A DNA stretch of 64,000 bases from Hyposmocoma kahamanoa (Eukaryota; Arthropoda; Insecta; Lepidoptera; Cosmopterigidae): the NCBI RefSeq assembly GCF_003589595.1, contig NW_020653900.1, positions 5,364,111-5,428,110 on the forward strand, read 5' to 3'. The notes under the pieces are model-generated. The model did no database searches. It was not told the origin of the DNA and saw only the letters and a list, made by a program, of their open reading frames with translations. Shown in pieces: positions 44,766 to 56,205 of the stretch (positions are counted from its first letter, which is position 1; the number at the start of each line of letters is the position of its first letter). Both the position numbers and the translations under genes were made by a program.

Positions 44766-45146
44766 TAATTCAAAACTACATAATTTTAATACGATTTATT
44801 ATTACATACTTTTCTTTTTTAACAGATAAAATTCTCTGAATGAATAACATTAAGTACTTAAACATTATACTACGATAAGACGATTCGGAACATGAAAAAA
44901 GAAAGAGATGGCATTATATAGTTCTTATAGCGTTATTTCTTTCCTATTTTTAGTAACGAATAGATAACGTTGGGAAATCATTCGTTCTTTCCATCACTTT
45001 AGAAATAATACCTACATTACTTAGTTGACAGGTTTGTCATGGTACGAATATGAGTAATATTGTAATAAGCTTACTTTAAGCTTAAATTGAAATAAGATTG
45101 TTTTTGGAAAGGTTATGGTAGGCCCCCTGGACGACAAAAGGAAGTG
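44766..45146. other. No supported feature
   Basis: A short N-like word (CATGGTACGAATATGAGTAA) near 45038. Otherwise nothing. Confidence 0.35.
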
Positions 45147-45432
45147 TTTTTTTATGATACCAAGTGACAGGACGAACAAGACATGAGCCTGGTGGTAAGC
45201 GACACGCCTGTCCATAACAGTTGCAGTGCCACTCAGAGCTTTAAATCGCGAACATCTGAGAGGCACTGCCATTGCGCCTGTCACCCTGAGACACAAGTTG
45301 ACAAGTCCCATGTGCCTGTAATTTCCAGTACCCTTACAATAATGCTAACATTACTGCTTGGCGGCAGAAATAGGTAAGGTGGCAGTACTTCCCTGGACGA
45401 ACTCAGTCACACGGAGCTCTACTGCTACTAAA
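45147..45432 (-). repeat. M repeat, full length
   Basis: T-run, TATGATACCAAGTGACAGGA, core and GGAGCTCTACTGCTACTAAA, with a 25-bp gap around CCGGAACACAG. Confidence 0.88.
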
Positions 45433-45889
45433 TACTGCTATTGTAATATACATTTATACCGATTTCTTAAGACTGTTACACAGAATTTCAAAGACCAATA
45501 TTATTTCCCTCGAATTCGATACACAACATCATTAAGGCCATAATTAAGGAGGCCGTCGAGTTTAGTTAAATATAGAACAAGTTATTTTCTTATTGTTACA
45601 ACATCATATTGTTGGCGTATTTCCCCGAAATAAAGCAAAAATAATAAGTATATATACACGTAGATTACAGCCCCACCAATTAAGCAAAAGCCTTAACGTA
45701 ATTGTACCGGGTCTGGCGGTGGCTGATACGAAACAAAGCAGTATTGTGTTGTAACATAATGTCGTAGTAACTTCATCGCTGGTGTGTCGATTCGTACAAA
45801 TGCAAACTAATCATGAATTGAAGGGGTTTAACGCAATGATTTTACGTCCTTTTTTAAGTTTTAAGCTCTTTCCTTATCTTTAGAGAAAG
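45433..45889. other. No supported feature
   Basis: AT-rich spacer. Nothing recognised. Confidence 0.35.
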
Positions 45890-46050
45890 GATCATTTGGA
45901 TACGGGTCCTCTCTAAGAAGAGGTTTTACGTTATAATCCATCAATCTAACCCGATGCGACTTGGTGACGTCACTCGTCTTTTTAAAGGTTTGTGTACATT
46001 TATCCACGTGCAAGTTTTATCAGGATATTTTTCTTTACCGTTTGCAAGAG
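45890..46050 (-). mobile_element. SINE-C relic
   Basis: GGGTCCTCTCTAAGAAGAGG, GCGACTTGGTGACGTCAC and CACGTGCAAGTTTTATCAGG keep SINE-C order with heavy erosion. Confidence 0.5.
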
Positions 46051-47563
46051 ATAGATAGATATTGCTACTAAACACCAACAAATGCGCATAATTTAGACAT
46101 AAAAAAAAACAAAAGAACAGTGGTTTCTGTCAAGGTACCTGGCTGAGTGAATAAGAAATCTTCAAAGGTTTCTTAAAGATGGCGCTATGGCAAAAAATAT
46201 CAATTTTCTTTTCTTTTTTTATAATACATATTGTCAGTGTTTTGTAGAAAGGGTGTATTAAATTTACGTTTTAATGAAGTTTTAAAATTTAATTTAATAC
46301 AAGACGTTAATATTTTAAAACAGTCGTAAAAACCTAAAACATGCTCCCCTAAAAATTTTTTCTTTGTATAAAACACCGACGAAGGTAATCATCGTTCTAA
46401 TAATAGTTTTTCGGAAAAACGATACTTCTGCTGTAAGATATTTCAGAGTTAATAATTTATACTAAAACGGTCATTAATAAAAAAAGTCTAACGTGTTTCG
46501 AATAATGAAATTTGGAACAAAATAAATTCGTATTTGTGATAGATTATCATCGTTGACCTTTTGGAAACCAACCGTTCCACTACTAGGGTACCATCGCTAA
46601 AGAGTGGATAGAAGATTGTAATTTTACACCTCCTTCTAAATTTCATTTTGATCAAAATGAATGCCACCTAAAACAACACTGCAGTGGGCATCGTCTGTTT
46701 TTACAGCGTTAAACTTAAATTGAATCTTAATCCTTTTCTTGGTGATAACGAAAAAGCCATTCTCGTCCAACTTTAATTAGATTTATTTTGCGATTGCACT
46801 ACTTGATACAATTGGTTAGCAGTTAAATACTTATTGCAGGAGCTGTTAATATATTGCTTTAGAAAAGCCAAAATTCAGCACAAACAATTATGATAGTAAA
46901 TATTCCTTTAAAAAAAACTATAGGTTAGAATTAAAATATATTATTTAATATTTGATCTTGTTCAATATAGATGCGAGATCAAGATATCGCATATTTTTGA
47001 AACTCCCGCATAGTTAATTCGTTTCTAATGTCATTTGAGAAAACGAGATGTTCTGGTAATTTTTGTGCATACATATAAAAGGGAAGGAAAATGGACGCTC
47101 AACCAACTTGCGAGCGAGCAATCGTTTTTATCAAAAATTACACTTTTGAAAGAGATTCCGTTTTGAAGCAGCCGTGATGGTCGTATCGAATTTTATAAAA
47201 ACCTAATTTTCATACCTATTTTGAGTTTTCTCACATCGTAACTGGTAATATCAACCACGGCCGACAAGTGAAACTCATTTTTGAAGACAAGAATCAATTT
47301 GTAGTGAGTTCTGCAGCCTCAGTAGGTAGTTTTGTGAAGAAGGTAAATGCGTGTAGTTTGCTATATGTAGCTCATTTGGTGCACATTGTTTTCTCAATCA
47401 AACTTACCCAATTACAATTCATTCCATGAAATATAAATAATTTCTCGTACAGACCTAGATTCTCGACCTAGATTCTCTATAAGTTGGTACATGTAGCCAA
47501 AAAGCCCACCACTCAACATTTGCTGGACTGAGCATGCAAAACAATCTGACCCTGGTATTTATT
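46051..47563. other. No supported gene
   Basis: About 1.5 kb without a recognised repeat. Holds AAGATGGCGCTA at 46176-46187 (perhaps a SINE-A 5' remnant) and an 18-bp perfect palindrome, TCATTTTGATCAAAATGA, near 46643-46660. Confidence 0.35.
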
Positions 47564-47791
47564 GTAGTAGCTAGAGCTCCTTGTGTAAGTGTTCATCCAG
47601 GGAAGTACTGCCACGTTACCTATTTCCGCCGTTCCGGTTTTGAAGAATAAGAGTGCTGGTGAAATTACAGGCACAAGGGATTTGTCAACTTATGTCTCAG
47701 GGTGTCAGGTGCTGTTGCAGTGCCCCTCAGATTTTTGCGATTTGACCTTTGAGTGTCCCTGCAACTGCTATGGACAGACGTTTCGCTCTCC
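47564..47791 (+). repeat. M repeat, 3' end lost
   Basis: GTAGTAGCTAGAGCTCCTTG through GTGAAATTACAGGCACAAGG to CTATGGACAGACGTTTCGCT. About 30 bp around GCCAAGCAGTAATG are deleted. A tail-like piece at 48250 may be its displaced end. Confidence 0.8.
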
Positions 47792-48249
47792 GGTTCCTCG
47801 CCACTCGTATTTAAATTTAAATATTGAATTGTTCCATAGTTCTTTTGCCTCGCATTCTGATTTTGTTTCGTTCCTCCGTCACTGCCTGCTCGATCGCGAC
47901 AGCGTACGGATTGATTCCTTTACTAATTTTATAATCACTAGTAATCTAAATCATGTGCCAATTTTAATAAGTTTATAGCCACTACAGCCTTATCATGGAC
48001 CTATGAATACCTATTTGTAATTCAGTATAACTCGGCCCTTTTAGGGGTAAGTGTCTACTTAATATCTTGTTCATCAAGTTAAGAAGTGTAAGAAGAAGAA
48101 GTTTTATAATAATGTACCTGTTTTCTATATATACCTTTTATTGTTGCAGCCTTACTTCTTGTTACCTTTTCTTCTCTTTAACCGACTTTAAATAAATTTG
48201 TGGAGTGAAGTTTTCTATTTTGCTGCCGTGAACCTGGTCACGGCTTGTT
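47792..48249. other. Unassigned, GAAGAAGAAG tract
   Basis: A plus frame runs out of the M copy to about 47978 with no domain. AAGAAGAAGAAG near 48090 could be the tail of an RTE-type insertion that split the M copy, but no RT motif is visible. Confidence 0.35.
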
Positions 48250-48308
48250 AGGGTTACAACCCTTTCAACCAGACGCATGACATGTTCCCGTCACATGGTA
48301 CCATTCAA
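48250..48308 (+). repeat. M repeat tail fragment
   Basis: CAACCAGACGCATGACATGT and TCCCGTCACATGGTACCATT match the 3' end of M. Confidence 0.5.
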
Positions 48309-48770
48309 AAGACAATATTTTTATTATGCTTAATATTAAAAATAATAACGTCGAAATAATTTCAAAATAAAATAATAATGATTATAATAAAATTTCTTCA
48401 CACACACGCATTTCCCTCGCAGTTATTACGAAATCAATTTTGCAACCAACGAATTCAAATCTACTTGAGAAATTCCAAATTTCTTTGATCTTTCGCATTT
48501 GAATTTCCATATCTAATTTTGTTTTCAAATTATAAAAATATGCGCAGCAATTTCTAAGAAAAATCTCATTTATTTTGGGCATATTTTTTTTCAGGCGCGA
48601 ACGATTTAAATCATTTGAATTATAAGAATTATTCACAAAAGATTTTTTCAACAATATTTTTTACCAAAAATGTTCAATTATAGCTTCTTGGATTAGCTTT
48701 AAGATATTGAGTTATCGTTTTACTCAGGTGTAGATGTGCATTTGATTTTTTTGTGTTCTGATATGAAATG
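48309..48770. other. No supported feature
   Basis: The 90-codon minus frame at 48382 is lysine/asparagine-rich AT-driven sequence. Not supported as a gene. Confidence 0.35.
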
Positions 48771-49087
48771 TTAGAGCAATAGAGCACCTTGTGAAAGAAT
48801 TCATCCAGGGAAGTACTTCCCTATGATGGCAGTACTGCCACCATACTTTATTTCTGCAGCCAAGCAATGCGAACATTCCTGTGTTTCGGTTTTGAGGGGT
48901 AAGTAAGGGTGCGTGTACAGTTACAAGCACATATTGTGATTTATAAACTGCATACCTCAAAGTAATGGGCGCAGTGACATTGTCCCTCAGATCTTTGCGA
49001 TTTAAAGTTCGAAGTGGCACTGTAACTGTTATGGGTGTCCGTGTCGCTTACCACCAGGCGCACCAGGCATCCTATCACTTGATATAT
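48771..49087 (+). repeat. M repeat with palindromic insertion
   Basis: M order throughout. Between GGGAAGTAC and TGCCACC an extra 19 bp create two adjacent perfect palindromes, AGGGAAGTACTTCCCT (48807-48822) and TGGCAGTACTGCCA (48827-48840). Confidence 0.85.
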
Positions 49088-49390
49088 TCTCATCCTGATT
49101 TTCAACAATTTTAGTAAAATATTTATTACGTAGAAGATAAAACATATTTAATGCTGTTTTTTTTTCGATATAAAGCAAGAAATTGCATTTCGCCTGAAGT
49201 GAAACTCATGCAAAGTTTCAACTTATTAAGAGAGACTTAAGTTCCGGCAAATATAAATCATGACACTGAAATAACGAAATTAAAGTTATTGAACATCTTT
49301 CAATTTTGCTAGGATTTTTCAAACCCCGACGCAAAATGAGGGGGTTTATAAGTTTCAAGCCTTCGTGTGTGTATCTATATGACTGTCTGT
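49088..49390. other. No supported feature
   Basis: AT-rich spacer. Nothing recognised. Confidence 0.35.
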
Positions 49391-49680
49391 ATTTTTTTAT
49401 AATATCAACAAGTCATGTACCTGATGGTAAACTACACGCCTGTCCATAACAGTTACAGTGCCACTCGGAGCTTTAAATCGCAAAGATCTGTAGGGCACTG
49501 CCTCTGCGCCCGTCACCTTGAGACATAAGTTGAGAAGTCCCATGTGCCTGTAATTTCACTAGCACCCTTACCTTTCAAAGCCAGAATACAGTAATGCTGA
49601 CATTACTGCTTGGCGGCAGAAATAGGTAAGGTGGCAGTACTTCCCCGGACGAACTCTTTCACAAGGAGCTCTACTGCTGC
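49391..49680 (-). repeat. M repeat joined to N, copy 1
   Basis: T-run, CAACAAGTCATGTACCTGAT, core and AAGGAGCTCTACTGCTGC. The 5' end joins N at AGGATGTCGG exactly as at 52.09 kb. Confidence 0.87.
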
Positions 49681-50408
49681 AGGATGTCGGCTGGGGCACC
49701 ATAGTTCTCAAACAAATGGTCTAAGAGCCTACCACAAACTCTTAAAACAATATTAATTTAATCTTACATTAACTTTTCGTACCATGACGCACTTAAAGTA
49801 AGCTTAATGTTAAAACTATGATGTTTTATTGGCGGCTTTGTGACTATTCATTCACTGAATTCGTTCTATGACGCGACTTTGACATTAAAGTAATATTGTT
49901 GTTATGTCAAATTTAGCAATCTTAAAATAGTTATTCGGACGCAATGGAAATAATATTATTTTAAAATTTATTGTCTAAGTATTGATTGGAGGTCATTAAA
50001 AGTTACGTTTAACTTATTTATTTACATAAATCTCTTCATAGTTTTGTTTATTTTTTATTTAATAGTACATGGGAAATATACGCGATGTTTATTCGTGACT
50101 TCCCACGCTTTCACCGATGACGTTTTGAAAAATTATGACAGTTACACTAACAGTTGACACTAGACTAAAGCGACACTAAGAACTGTTAATGTTAACGACA
50201 CTAAACTAATTCCGAATTCACAACAAATTGACAACTAAAACTTGTTTTACTTATTTTTCGTAATGAAAATGAGGAACAAGTAATAGGGCTCATTGAAAAC
50301 CAGCGCAGTTAATTATGGCTGTGGCATAAGCTGAATGAAGTCCTTTTGTGTACGCCACAATCGCACAAATGACAATACAAAATTTGTAAACGTCATATTT
50401 TGTTTTTT
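49681..50408 (+). repeat. N repeat, long copy 1
   Basis: Runs from AGGATGTCGGCTGGGGCACC through GGCGGCTTTGTGACTATTCA and TGACTTCCCACGCTTTCACC to AATTTGTAAACGTCATATTT. Nearly identical to 52.09-52.82 kb. No ORF beyond chance. Class unknown. Confidence 0.82.
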
Positions 50409-50644
50409 GCTTTTTATTGGTTTTGTCTTAATTTGTGTTGTTTTTTTTTTGTTTTATTGTATTATTTTCTTTTTTGTTTATAAAGTCTTTTTATTTTGGT
50501 TTGCTTGTCTAAGTGTTATCAATATTTTTTTGTTTTTAGTATCTGCACAATATGTGTTGTGGCGTTGCAATAAATGTCTATTCTATTCTAATAGACAATC
50601 TTGGAAAATCATTCATTGTTCCCATTACGATCGACTTTTATTCC
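50409..50644. other. T-rich stretch
   Basis: Strongly T-rich on the plus strand. A 129-codon frame that crosses it is phenylalanine-rich because of composition; not a gene. Confidence 0.4.
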
Positions 50645-50889
50645 AAAACATGAAAATTGCCCAGCGGTTTAACTACACGCCGCCGCGACGTCCGCTGCCC
50701 GATCCGTTGTCATCGCGCGCTTGACAACGTCGTATCTGTGTCAATTTTTTTCCACCTATTCTTATTTTATTCATACTAATTTTAAGCGCTTACATTGCGA
50801 GACGCTAGTGGCGGTCCCCCACACTTGACCTCATAAAATCTAGTCTGGCATTCAAAAATACCTCGGCTTAAATTGGTCTAAATGAGTTG
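50645..50889 (+). repeat. Low-copy GC-rich repeat V, copy 2
   Basis: AAATTGCCCAGCGGTTTAAC, GACGTCCGCTGCCCGATCC, CCACCTATTCTTATTTTATT and GAGACGCTAGTGGCGG correspond block by block to 41.55-41.77 kb. Confidence 0.55.
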
Positions 50890-51034
50890 GCAATCTACGA
50901 TTGGTGACTTTGTTAACTTTTTGGAGTATATGGTTTTATATCGGGTATTGTTTTAGACGAGAAAATGTTGTCATCGACAGTTACGTATTTCAATTTATAT
51001 TTAATTCTAATAGATCAATTACTATGCTATGTAT

Positions 51035-51220
51035 TGTAATAAATAACGCACACACTCAACATAGCCCCACACTAGGGAAACCCTGTGTCGCGGGTGCCAT
51101 GGACACACACATAGACAACCACAAATTACACCCAAATGATTGTAGGCCATACAACTTTTTCTCTCGGCCCGGGAATCGAACCTGGGACCTCTGCGTGGCA
51201 GTCCGGCAGGGTAACCGTTA
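51035..51220 (-). mobile_element. SINE-B copy, head truncated
   Basis: GCACACACTCAACATAGCCC to GGCAGTCCGGCAGGGTAACC. About 25 bp of the body (AACTCACGAGAGAAAT) and the first bases of the head are missing. Confidence 0.85.
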
Positions 51221-51774
51221 TTTAGGGTAATTTATTAAATTGTAATAATTAAACGTATTCATTAAAAGTAAAGAAAAAATTGTAAAGCGAAGGATAGACC
51301 AAGTTCATAGGGCGCCACCTGTGTACAAAAGTTCTTAAACCTTGGAAACGGCATTACAACTACATCCTACCATATCATATACATTACGATAACCTGATGG
51401 ATGAGCTAAAGATGTTGACGATGGCGCAAGGTCGTAAAAGAATTACAAATAAAAATTTAATTTCTTATGTATTATTATCCAAACCATAATTCACGTTTTG
51501 AAAACTTAGAACTCGTAAATATTTTTATATAAATATACCAGACAATCACAGCAATTACGAAGCCTTATACTTGGGAATTCTATTTGCAATGTAACGAAAT
51601 TTACTGGAGCAGTACTCAGAATACTCAATCCAGCGCCAATTTAGAACTGTTCGTTTCTCTAAATGGTCCCATTGGGAACCGAGCCCGGGACTTCTGTATT
51701 TAATCCCTTCGGAATTAACCGTCGCTCCAATAAGATCGTTGATTGATATTGACAATCAAATTTTTTATGTCGGG
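51221..51774. other. No supported gene
   Basis: GGCGCCACCTG (51311-51321) resembles the CTCF-like words noted elsewhere. Nothing else recognised. Confidence 0.35.
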
Positions 51775-52088
51775 TTTTTTTGTGATGTCCTGTGACGGGG
51801 CGAACAAGTCGTGCGTATGGTGGTAATCGGCGCGCCTATCTATAACAATTGCAGTGCCACTATGAGCTTTAAATCGCAATCGCTTTAGAACTTAGAGGTA
51901 CTGCCACTGCACCTGTCACCCTGAGACATAAGTTGAAAAATCCAATGTGCCTGTAAATTCACCAACGCACTTACCCTTCAAAAACGAAATGTACGAGATG
52001 TTAAGCTCACATTACTGCTTGGCGGCAGAAATAGGTAAGGTGGCAATACTTCCCCGGACAAACTCTTTCACAAGGAGCTCTACTGCTG
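51775..52088 (-). repeat. M repeat joined to N, copy 2
   Basis: GTGACGGGGCGAACAAGTCG, an expanded AATCGCTTTAGAACTTAGAG core, and AAGGAGCTCTACTGCTGC. Same M-N junction as copy 1, but this M half is more diverged than the N half. Confidence 0.85.
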
Positions 52089-52820
52089 CAGGATGTCGGT
52101 TGGGGCACCATAGCTATCAAACAAATGGTCTCAAACAAAGAGCCTACCACAACCTCTTAAAACAATATTAATTTAATCTTACATTGACTTTTCGTAACAT
52201 GACGCACTTAAAGTAAGCTTAACGTTAGAACTATGGTGTTTTATTGGCGGCTTTGTGACTATTCATTCACTGAATTCGTTCAATGACGCGACTTTGACAT
52301 TAAAGTAATATTGTTGTTATGTCAAATTTAGCAATCTTAAAACAGTTGTTCGGACGCAATGGAAATAATATTATTTTAAAATTTATTGTCTAAATATTGA
52401 TTGGTGATCATTAAAAGTTAAGTTTAACTTATTTATTTACATAAATCTCTTCAATATTTTGTTTATTTTTTATTTAATAGTACATGGGAAATAAACGCAA
52501 TGTTTGTTCGTGACTTCCCACGCTTTCACCGATGACGTTTTGAAAAATTATGACAGTCGTCACATTAACAGTTGACACTAAACTAAAGTAACACTAACAA
52601 CTGCTAACGTTAAAGACACTAAACTAATTCCAAATTCACTACAATGTGACAACTAAGGCTTGTTTTACTTATTTTTGTTAATGAAAATGAGGAAACAAGT
52701 ATTAGGGCTCATTGAAAACCAGAGCAGTCATTTATGGCTGTGGCATAAGCTGAATGAAGTCCTTTCATGTACGCACAAATGACGGTACAAAATTTGTAGT
52801 TGTCATATTTTGATTTTTTG
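52089..52820 (+). repeat. N repeat, long copy 2
   Basis: AGGATGTCGGTTGGGGCACC to AATTTGTAGTTGTCATATTT. At its right end GAGATTTACTGCTACTAAAT resembles the M 5' terminus read on the minus strand, so N may lie within an M copy. Confidence 0.82.
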
Positions 52821-53469
52821 AGATTTACTGCTACTAAATTTCTAGTGTATGCTATCGATGTGATAACAAGACGAATGCTCGTTTGAACCAGAAGGACATA
52901 GGCTGCTTTTTGTTAAAAATAAATAAAAAATAAAAATTTCAAAAGGCGTGAAATAGGTGGTTGAAAGTTTGTATGGAAAACCAATCATTTCTAAAGTAAG
53001 TAGTGCAGTGGGCTACTCGAAGTTTTTATTCTACACAAAGGAAGTCGCGCTCACCAGTTAGTTTCTCAATAAAATATATTTGAACATCAACAACCAAATG
53101 TTTTTACTTTTGTTTCGAAATCGCAATAATTGCTAACAACAGTCACAACGTACCCTATGTACAAATTTTAAATTATCAATATAGCTCATTTATTTATTAA
53201 AATTTATTCAGAGTTTATTAAACTTAGAATGGTTCAATTTTCGAATTAAAATAATTAAATTTCGAGACGGTAGAGGAAGAAACGTGGACAGGGTAGGTAA
53301 AGTTAGACAGAAAAATGTGTTTAAGGATTTTTTATCAAGCTATTTTTTGTCATTATATATGTCGCTGGATCGGTAGAAAATAAGATCAAATTGAAGTACA
53401 AATTTAAAATCGGAAAGACAAGATTAATATTTATTTATTAAATTATGTTGAACATCATGACGACTTACT
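52821..53469. other. No supported feature
   Basis: AT-rich spacer. Nothing recognised beyond the M-like word at its left edge. Confidence 0.35.
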
Positions 53470-53560
53470 ACCATTACTCAAAATCAAACTCAATTATTCT
53501 TTATTTAATTGGTAAAGAAATTACACTTGAAATCGTTAAGAAAAATTCCTTCCCGATTCC
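53470..53560 (-). mobile_element. Jockey-type LINE 3' end fragment
   Basis: TTCTTTATTTAATTGGTAAA and ATTACACTTGAAATCGTTAA match the last 80 bp of the 58-kb LINE. Confidence 0.6.
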
Positions 53561-53607
53561 AGTCATCGTAGTGTGATAAAAATACTTATCTTTAAAAGAT
53601 ACCTTAC

Positions 53608-53818
53608 TCACCTTACCTTATTTCTGTTTTGAAGGGTGCTGGTGAAATTACAGGCATTTGTCTTGTCAACTTATATCTCAGGGTAACGGGCGCAGTGGCA
53701 GTGTCCATCAGATCTTTGCAATTTAAAGCTCTGAATGGTACTGCGACTGTTATGAACAGGCATGTAGCTTACTATCAGGCGCACGACTTGTTTGTCCCGT
53801 CACTAGACATTATAAATA
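53608..53818 (+). repeat. M repeat, shortened
   Basis: CACCTTACCTTATTTCTG, GAAGGGTGCTGGTGAAATTA and CACTAGACATTATAAATAGA. A RTE-type remnant starts right after the A-tail. Confidence 0.82.
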
Positions 53819-53835
53819 GAAAAAAAAACCTCAAG

Positions 53836-54200
53836 AAGAAACTTGGAGCGTTCGAAATGTGGCGCTATCGTAGAATACTCCGTATCAGTTGGACGGACAA
53901 AGTCACAAATGTCGAGGTCCTTAAACGTATGGCGAAGAGGTGGAGTTGGTACGCACTATTAAGCAGCTGACGGTTGCCTATTAGGATCATGTACTGCGGC
54001 ATAACAGATATCATCTATCGCACACTATAATGATGGACAAAGTAGCTGGGAAGCGGAAGGTTGGGAAATGTCATGGCTTCGTAACGTCAAGGAGTGAACC
54101 GGCATCAAGACCGTGGAACAACTATTCAGGCTAGCTCTGGACAAAGAAAGGTATAGAAAATTGACAGCCGACCTTCAATATTGGAGAGGCACTTGAAGAA
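53836..54200 (+). pseudogene. RTE-type LINE ORF C-terminal remnant
   Basis: The frame reads LGAFEMWRYRRILRISWTDK then VTNVEVLKRM, the region after the RT domain in RTE-like and related ORFs (EMW.WRR.LRISW..K..N..VL). Downstream, in shifted frames, MMDKVAGKRK and a W..YSG-like stretch continue the normal order, and GAAGAAGAAGAA near 54195 is an RTE-type tail. Multiple frameshifts; dead. Confidence 0.72.
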
Positions 54201-55545
54201 GAAGAACGCAATTTATGTGGTCCTAGTCACATCATAGAACTGTTGGGTAATTTTTAAGTTGGTTTTTTTGTACCTAATTTCTGTGGCAATTTTTATGAAA
54301 TAAGTATTAGAGTGAAATATTAAATACATCACATAATTATGGCGGCACTTGACTTATTTTTTAGAATTTGAAAAGGGGTACAATATACTTAACTCAACAT
54401 AGTCCTACAAAACTTTACATACAGTTTGACTGCAGGATCGAAACGAGTCTCAATTGAGCAAGAAGTTACAAACTAACACTCAATGTGGTTAAAAATACTT
54501 AAATAATATAATTACTAACTATTCAACAAAAATTTGTGAAATAATGATCTATCAACATGTTTTTAAATTTACATTTTTAGTTTCATGTCTTATTCTGGTA
54601 TTCGCTATTGGGTGTTTGATGTACATGGACAAAATATTTGACGTAGAAACAAAAATACAAACACTGACAAATGTCGACACATGGAGTTAAATAAAAGTTC
54701 AAATAGTGAATATGTGCACATTGTGGACGGTTCACTTCCGTATTTGCCTATTTCACGCGGTAACTCTAGTTTAGTGTTTGCTGTATTTGTCGAATAGTCA
54801 AGGAAGGCAAATACTTGACACGTGCTATCCACACATGGTGTGATTATTTGCCAAATATATGAAATATGCAAATATAAACAGCCATGTGAAGTGCCACCAT
54901 AATAAATACTTATAAAAGAGGCAAGGGTGTTTATAACCGTTAACTTAACACCAAGCACGTTTAACAATTTTCTTTTACGTTTCAGGCAAGTGATAACGTA
55001 AAAATACTGTACGAGATATTATCTTTTAGATTGGGTTTTGAAACTGTATAAACTAAAAAGTGACAGAGAGCGCAGCTGGGTATATTATTTCGTTAAAAAC
55101 TGCGGCGGAACTACGGCTTAGAATAAATTGGTACGGAAGAACGAAGGCTTTTGCTGGTCATATAATAAGAAAATCGAGATAGCTTTTTATGAAAATGTTT
55201 GATTTTTATTTTATTTATTGTTACATGTTGGAACCTTTTTTGGTTTTGGAAGGTTTTGTTAACAGCCCTGCGAGCACGCTTCATACAACCGAAGTTTGAT
55301 TCTATTGCCGATATTATCTATTCAAACTCAATGGTATTCAGTATACATGATCTGGAAGTTAATATCGAGGGTCGTGGTTTGACAATGTCTCGATAAATGA
55401 TATAGTTTTTAAATTACATGGGCCGAAATCTTATACCTTTCCGGAGATTTTTTTAAAGACATTGTTTATATATTTGATAAAATACGTGATCATTGAAAAA
55501 ATAATAAATTCCTTATATAAAATTATATATATCCATGTGCCGTAT
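54201..55545. other. No supported gene
   Basis: Contains the longest non-LINE minus frame outside repeats (120 codons, 54605-54967) with no domain, low-complexity codon use and no splice context that I can support. Treated as chance. Confidence 0.35.
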
Positions 55546-55552
55546 TAATGGG

Positions 55553-55852
55553 TTTTACACAAACACTCTATCGCGCGTGATACAGCAATCGTGCTTGATT
55601 GAGCGCGCGTGTAAAGATGTTGGAAGGAAAAGGGAAAGACCGCGTGATTGGGCTCATCACGCGTCAGTTTCACGCGGTCTATCCTGCGTTATTAGCCTTT
55701 GTGCGAACGCTTTCTCCGTTGTAACAAAAACGAACACGAGAAATCGCGCGCGAACAAACGTTAGCTTAAAAAATTCAAACAGGCACGTGCAGGTTTTCCC
55801 GCGCGCAATCCCGTACGCTCCTGATTACGCGCGATAGAGTGATTGTGTAAAG
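55553..55852. mobile_element. Element Q, TIR element of about 300 bp
   Basis: Left TTTACACAAACACTCTATCG; right, complemented, TTTACACAATCACTCTATCG. 26 of 29 end positions match, continuing into CGCGCGTRAT. The interior is CpG-rich with repeated ACCGCGTGA and TCACGCG words. Non-coding MITE; TSD not determined. Confidence 0.75.
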
Positions 55853-55990
55853 AGGGCTTATTATTCAATTGAAAATTAAACTACCTGTCAAAAATACAAA
55901 CAATGGATTTCAATGAACTTTAGAAGGCATCATACGAGTACCTTGCTTAAAGAAACGTGTTAAAACACCTATACTTTCGATAACTATAGT

Positions 55991-56205
55991 TTAGTAGCAG
56001 TAGAGATCCTTGTGAAAGAGTTCGTCCAGGGAAGGACTGCCACCATACCTATTTCTGCCGCTAAGCAGTAATATGAGCATTACTACGTTCCACTTTTGAA
56101 GGTTAAGGGTGAAATTATAGGCACATTGAGATTTGTTAACTTTATGTATCAGGACGACGGGCGCATCGGCAGTGCTTCTCAGATCTTTGCGACTTAAAAC
56201 TTTGA
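55991..56205 (+). repeat. M repeat, left part (interrupted by E)
   Basis: TTAGTAGCAGTAGAGATCCT to CGACTTAAAACTTTGA. It resumes at 56548 with TTAAGTGGCACTACAACTGT. Confidence 0.85.

Noticed and set aside
46643..46660. 18-bp perfect palindrome TCATTTTGATCAAAATGA
   Set aside because: In AT-rich DNA of this size a single such palindrome is not strong evidence of function.
47589..47978. 129-codon plus frame
   Set aside because: The first half is an M repeat translation and the rest has no domain.
50335..50724. 129-codon plus frame with apparent membrane segments
   Set aside because: The hydrophobic run is the translation of a T-rich tract, and the frame joins an N repeat end to V.
50901..51230. 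109-codon plus frame
   Set aside because: Second half is the antisense of a SINE-B copy (RPGNRTWDLC-type translation).
54605..54967. 120-codon minus-strand frame
   Set aside because: No domain, no conserved motif and composition like the spacer. Chance frames of this size are expected in 64 kb on six frames.
55535..55837. 100-codon plus frame, arginine-rich
   Set aside because: It lies wholly inside the TIR element Q; CpG-rich composition keeps it open.
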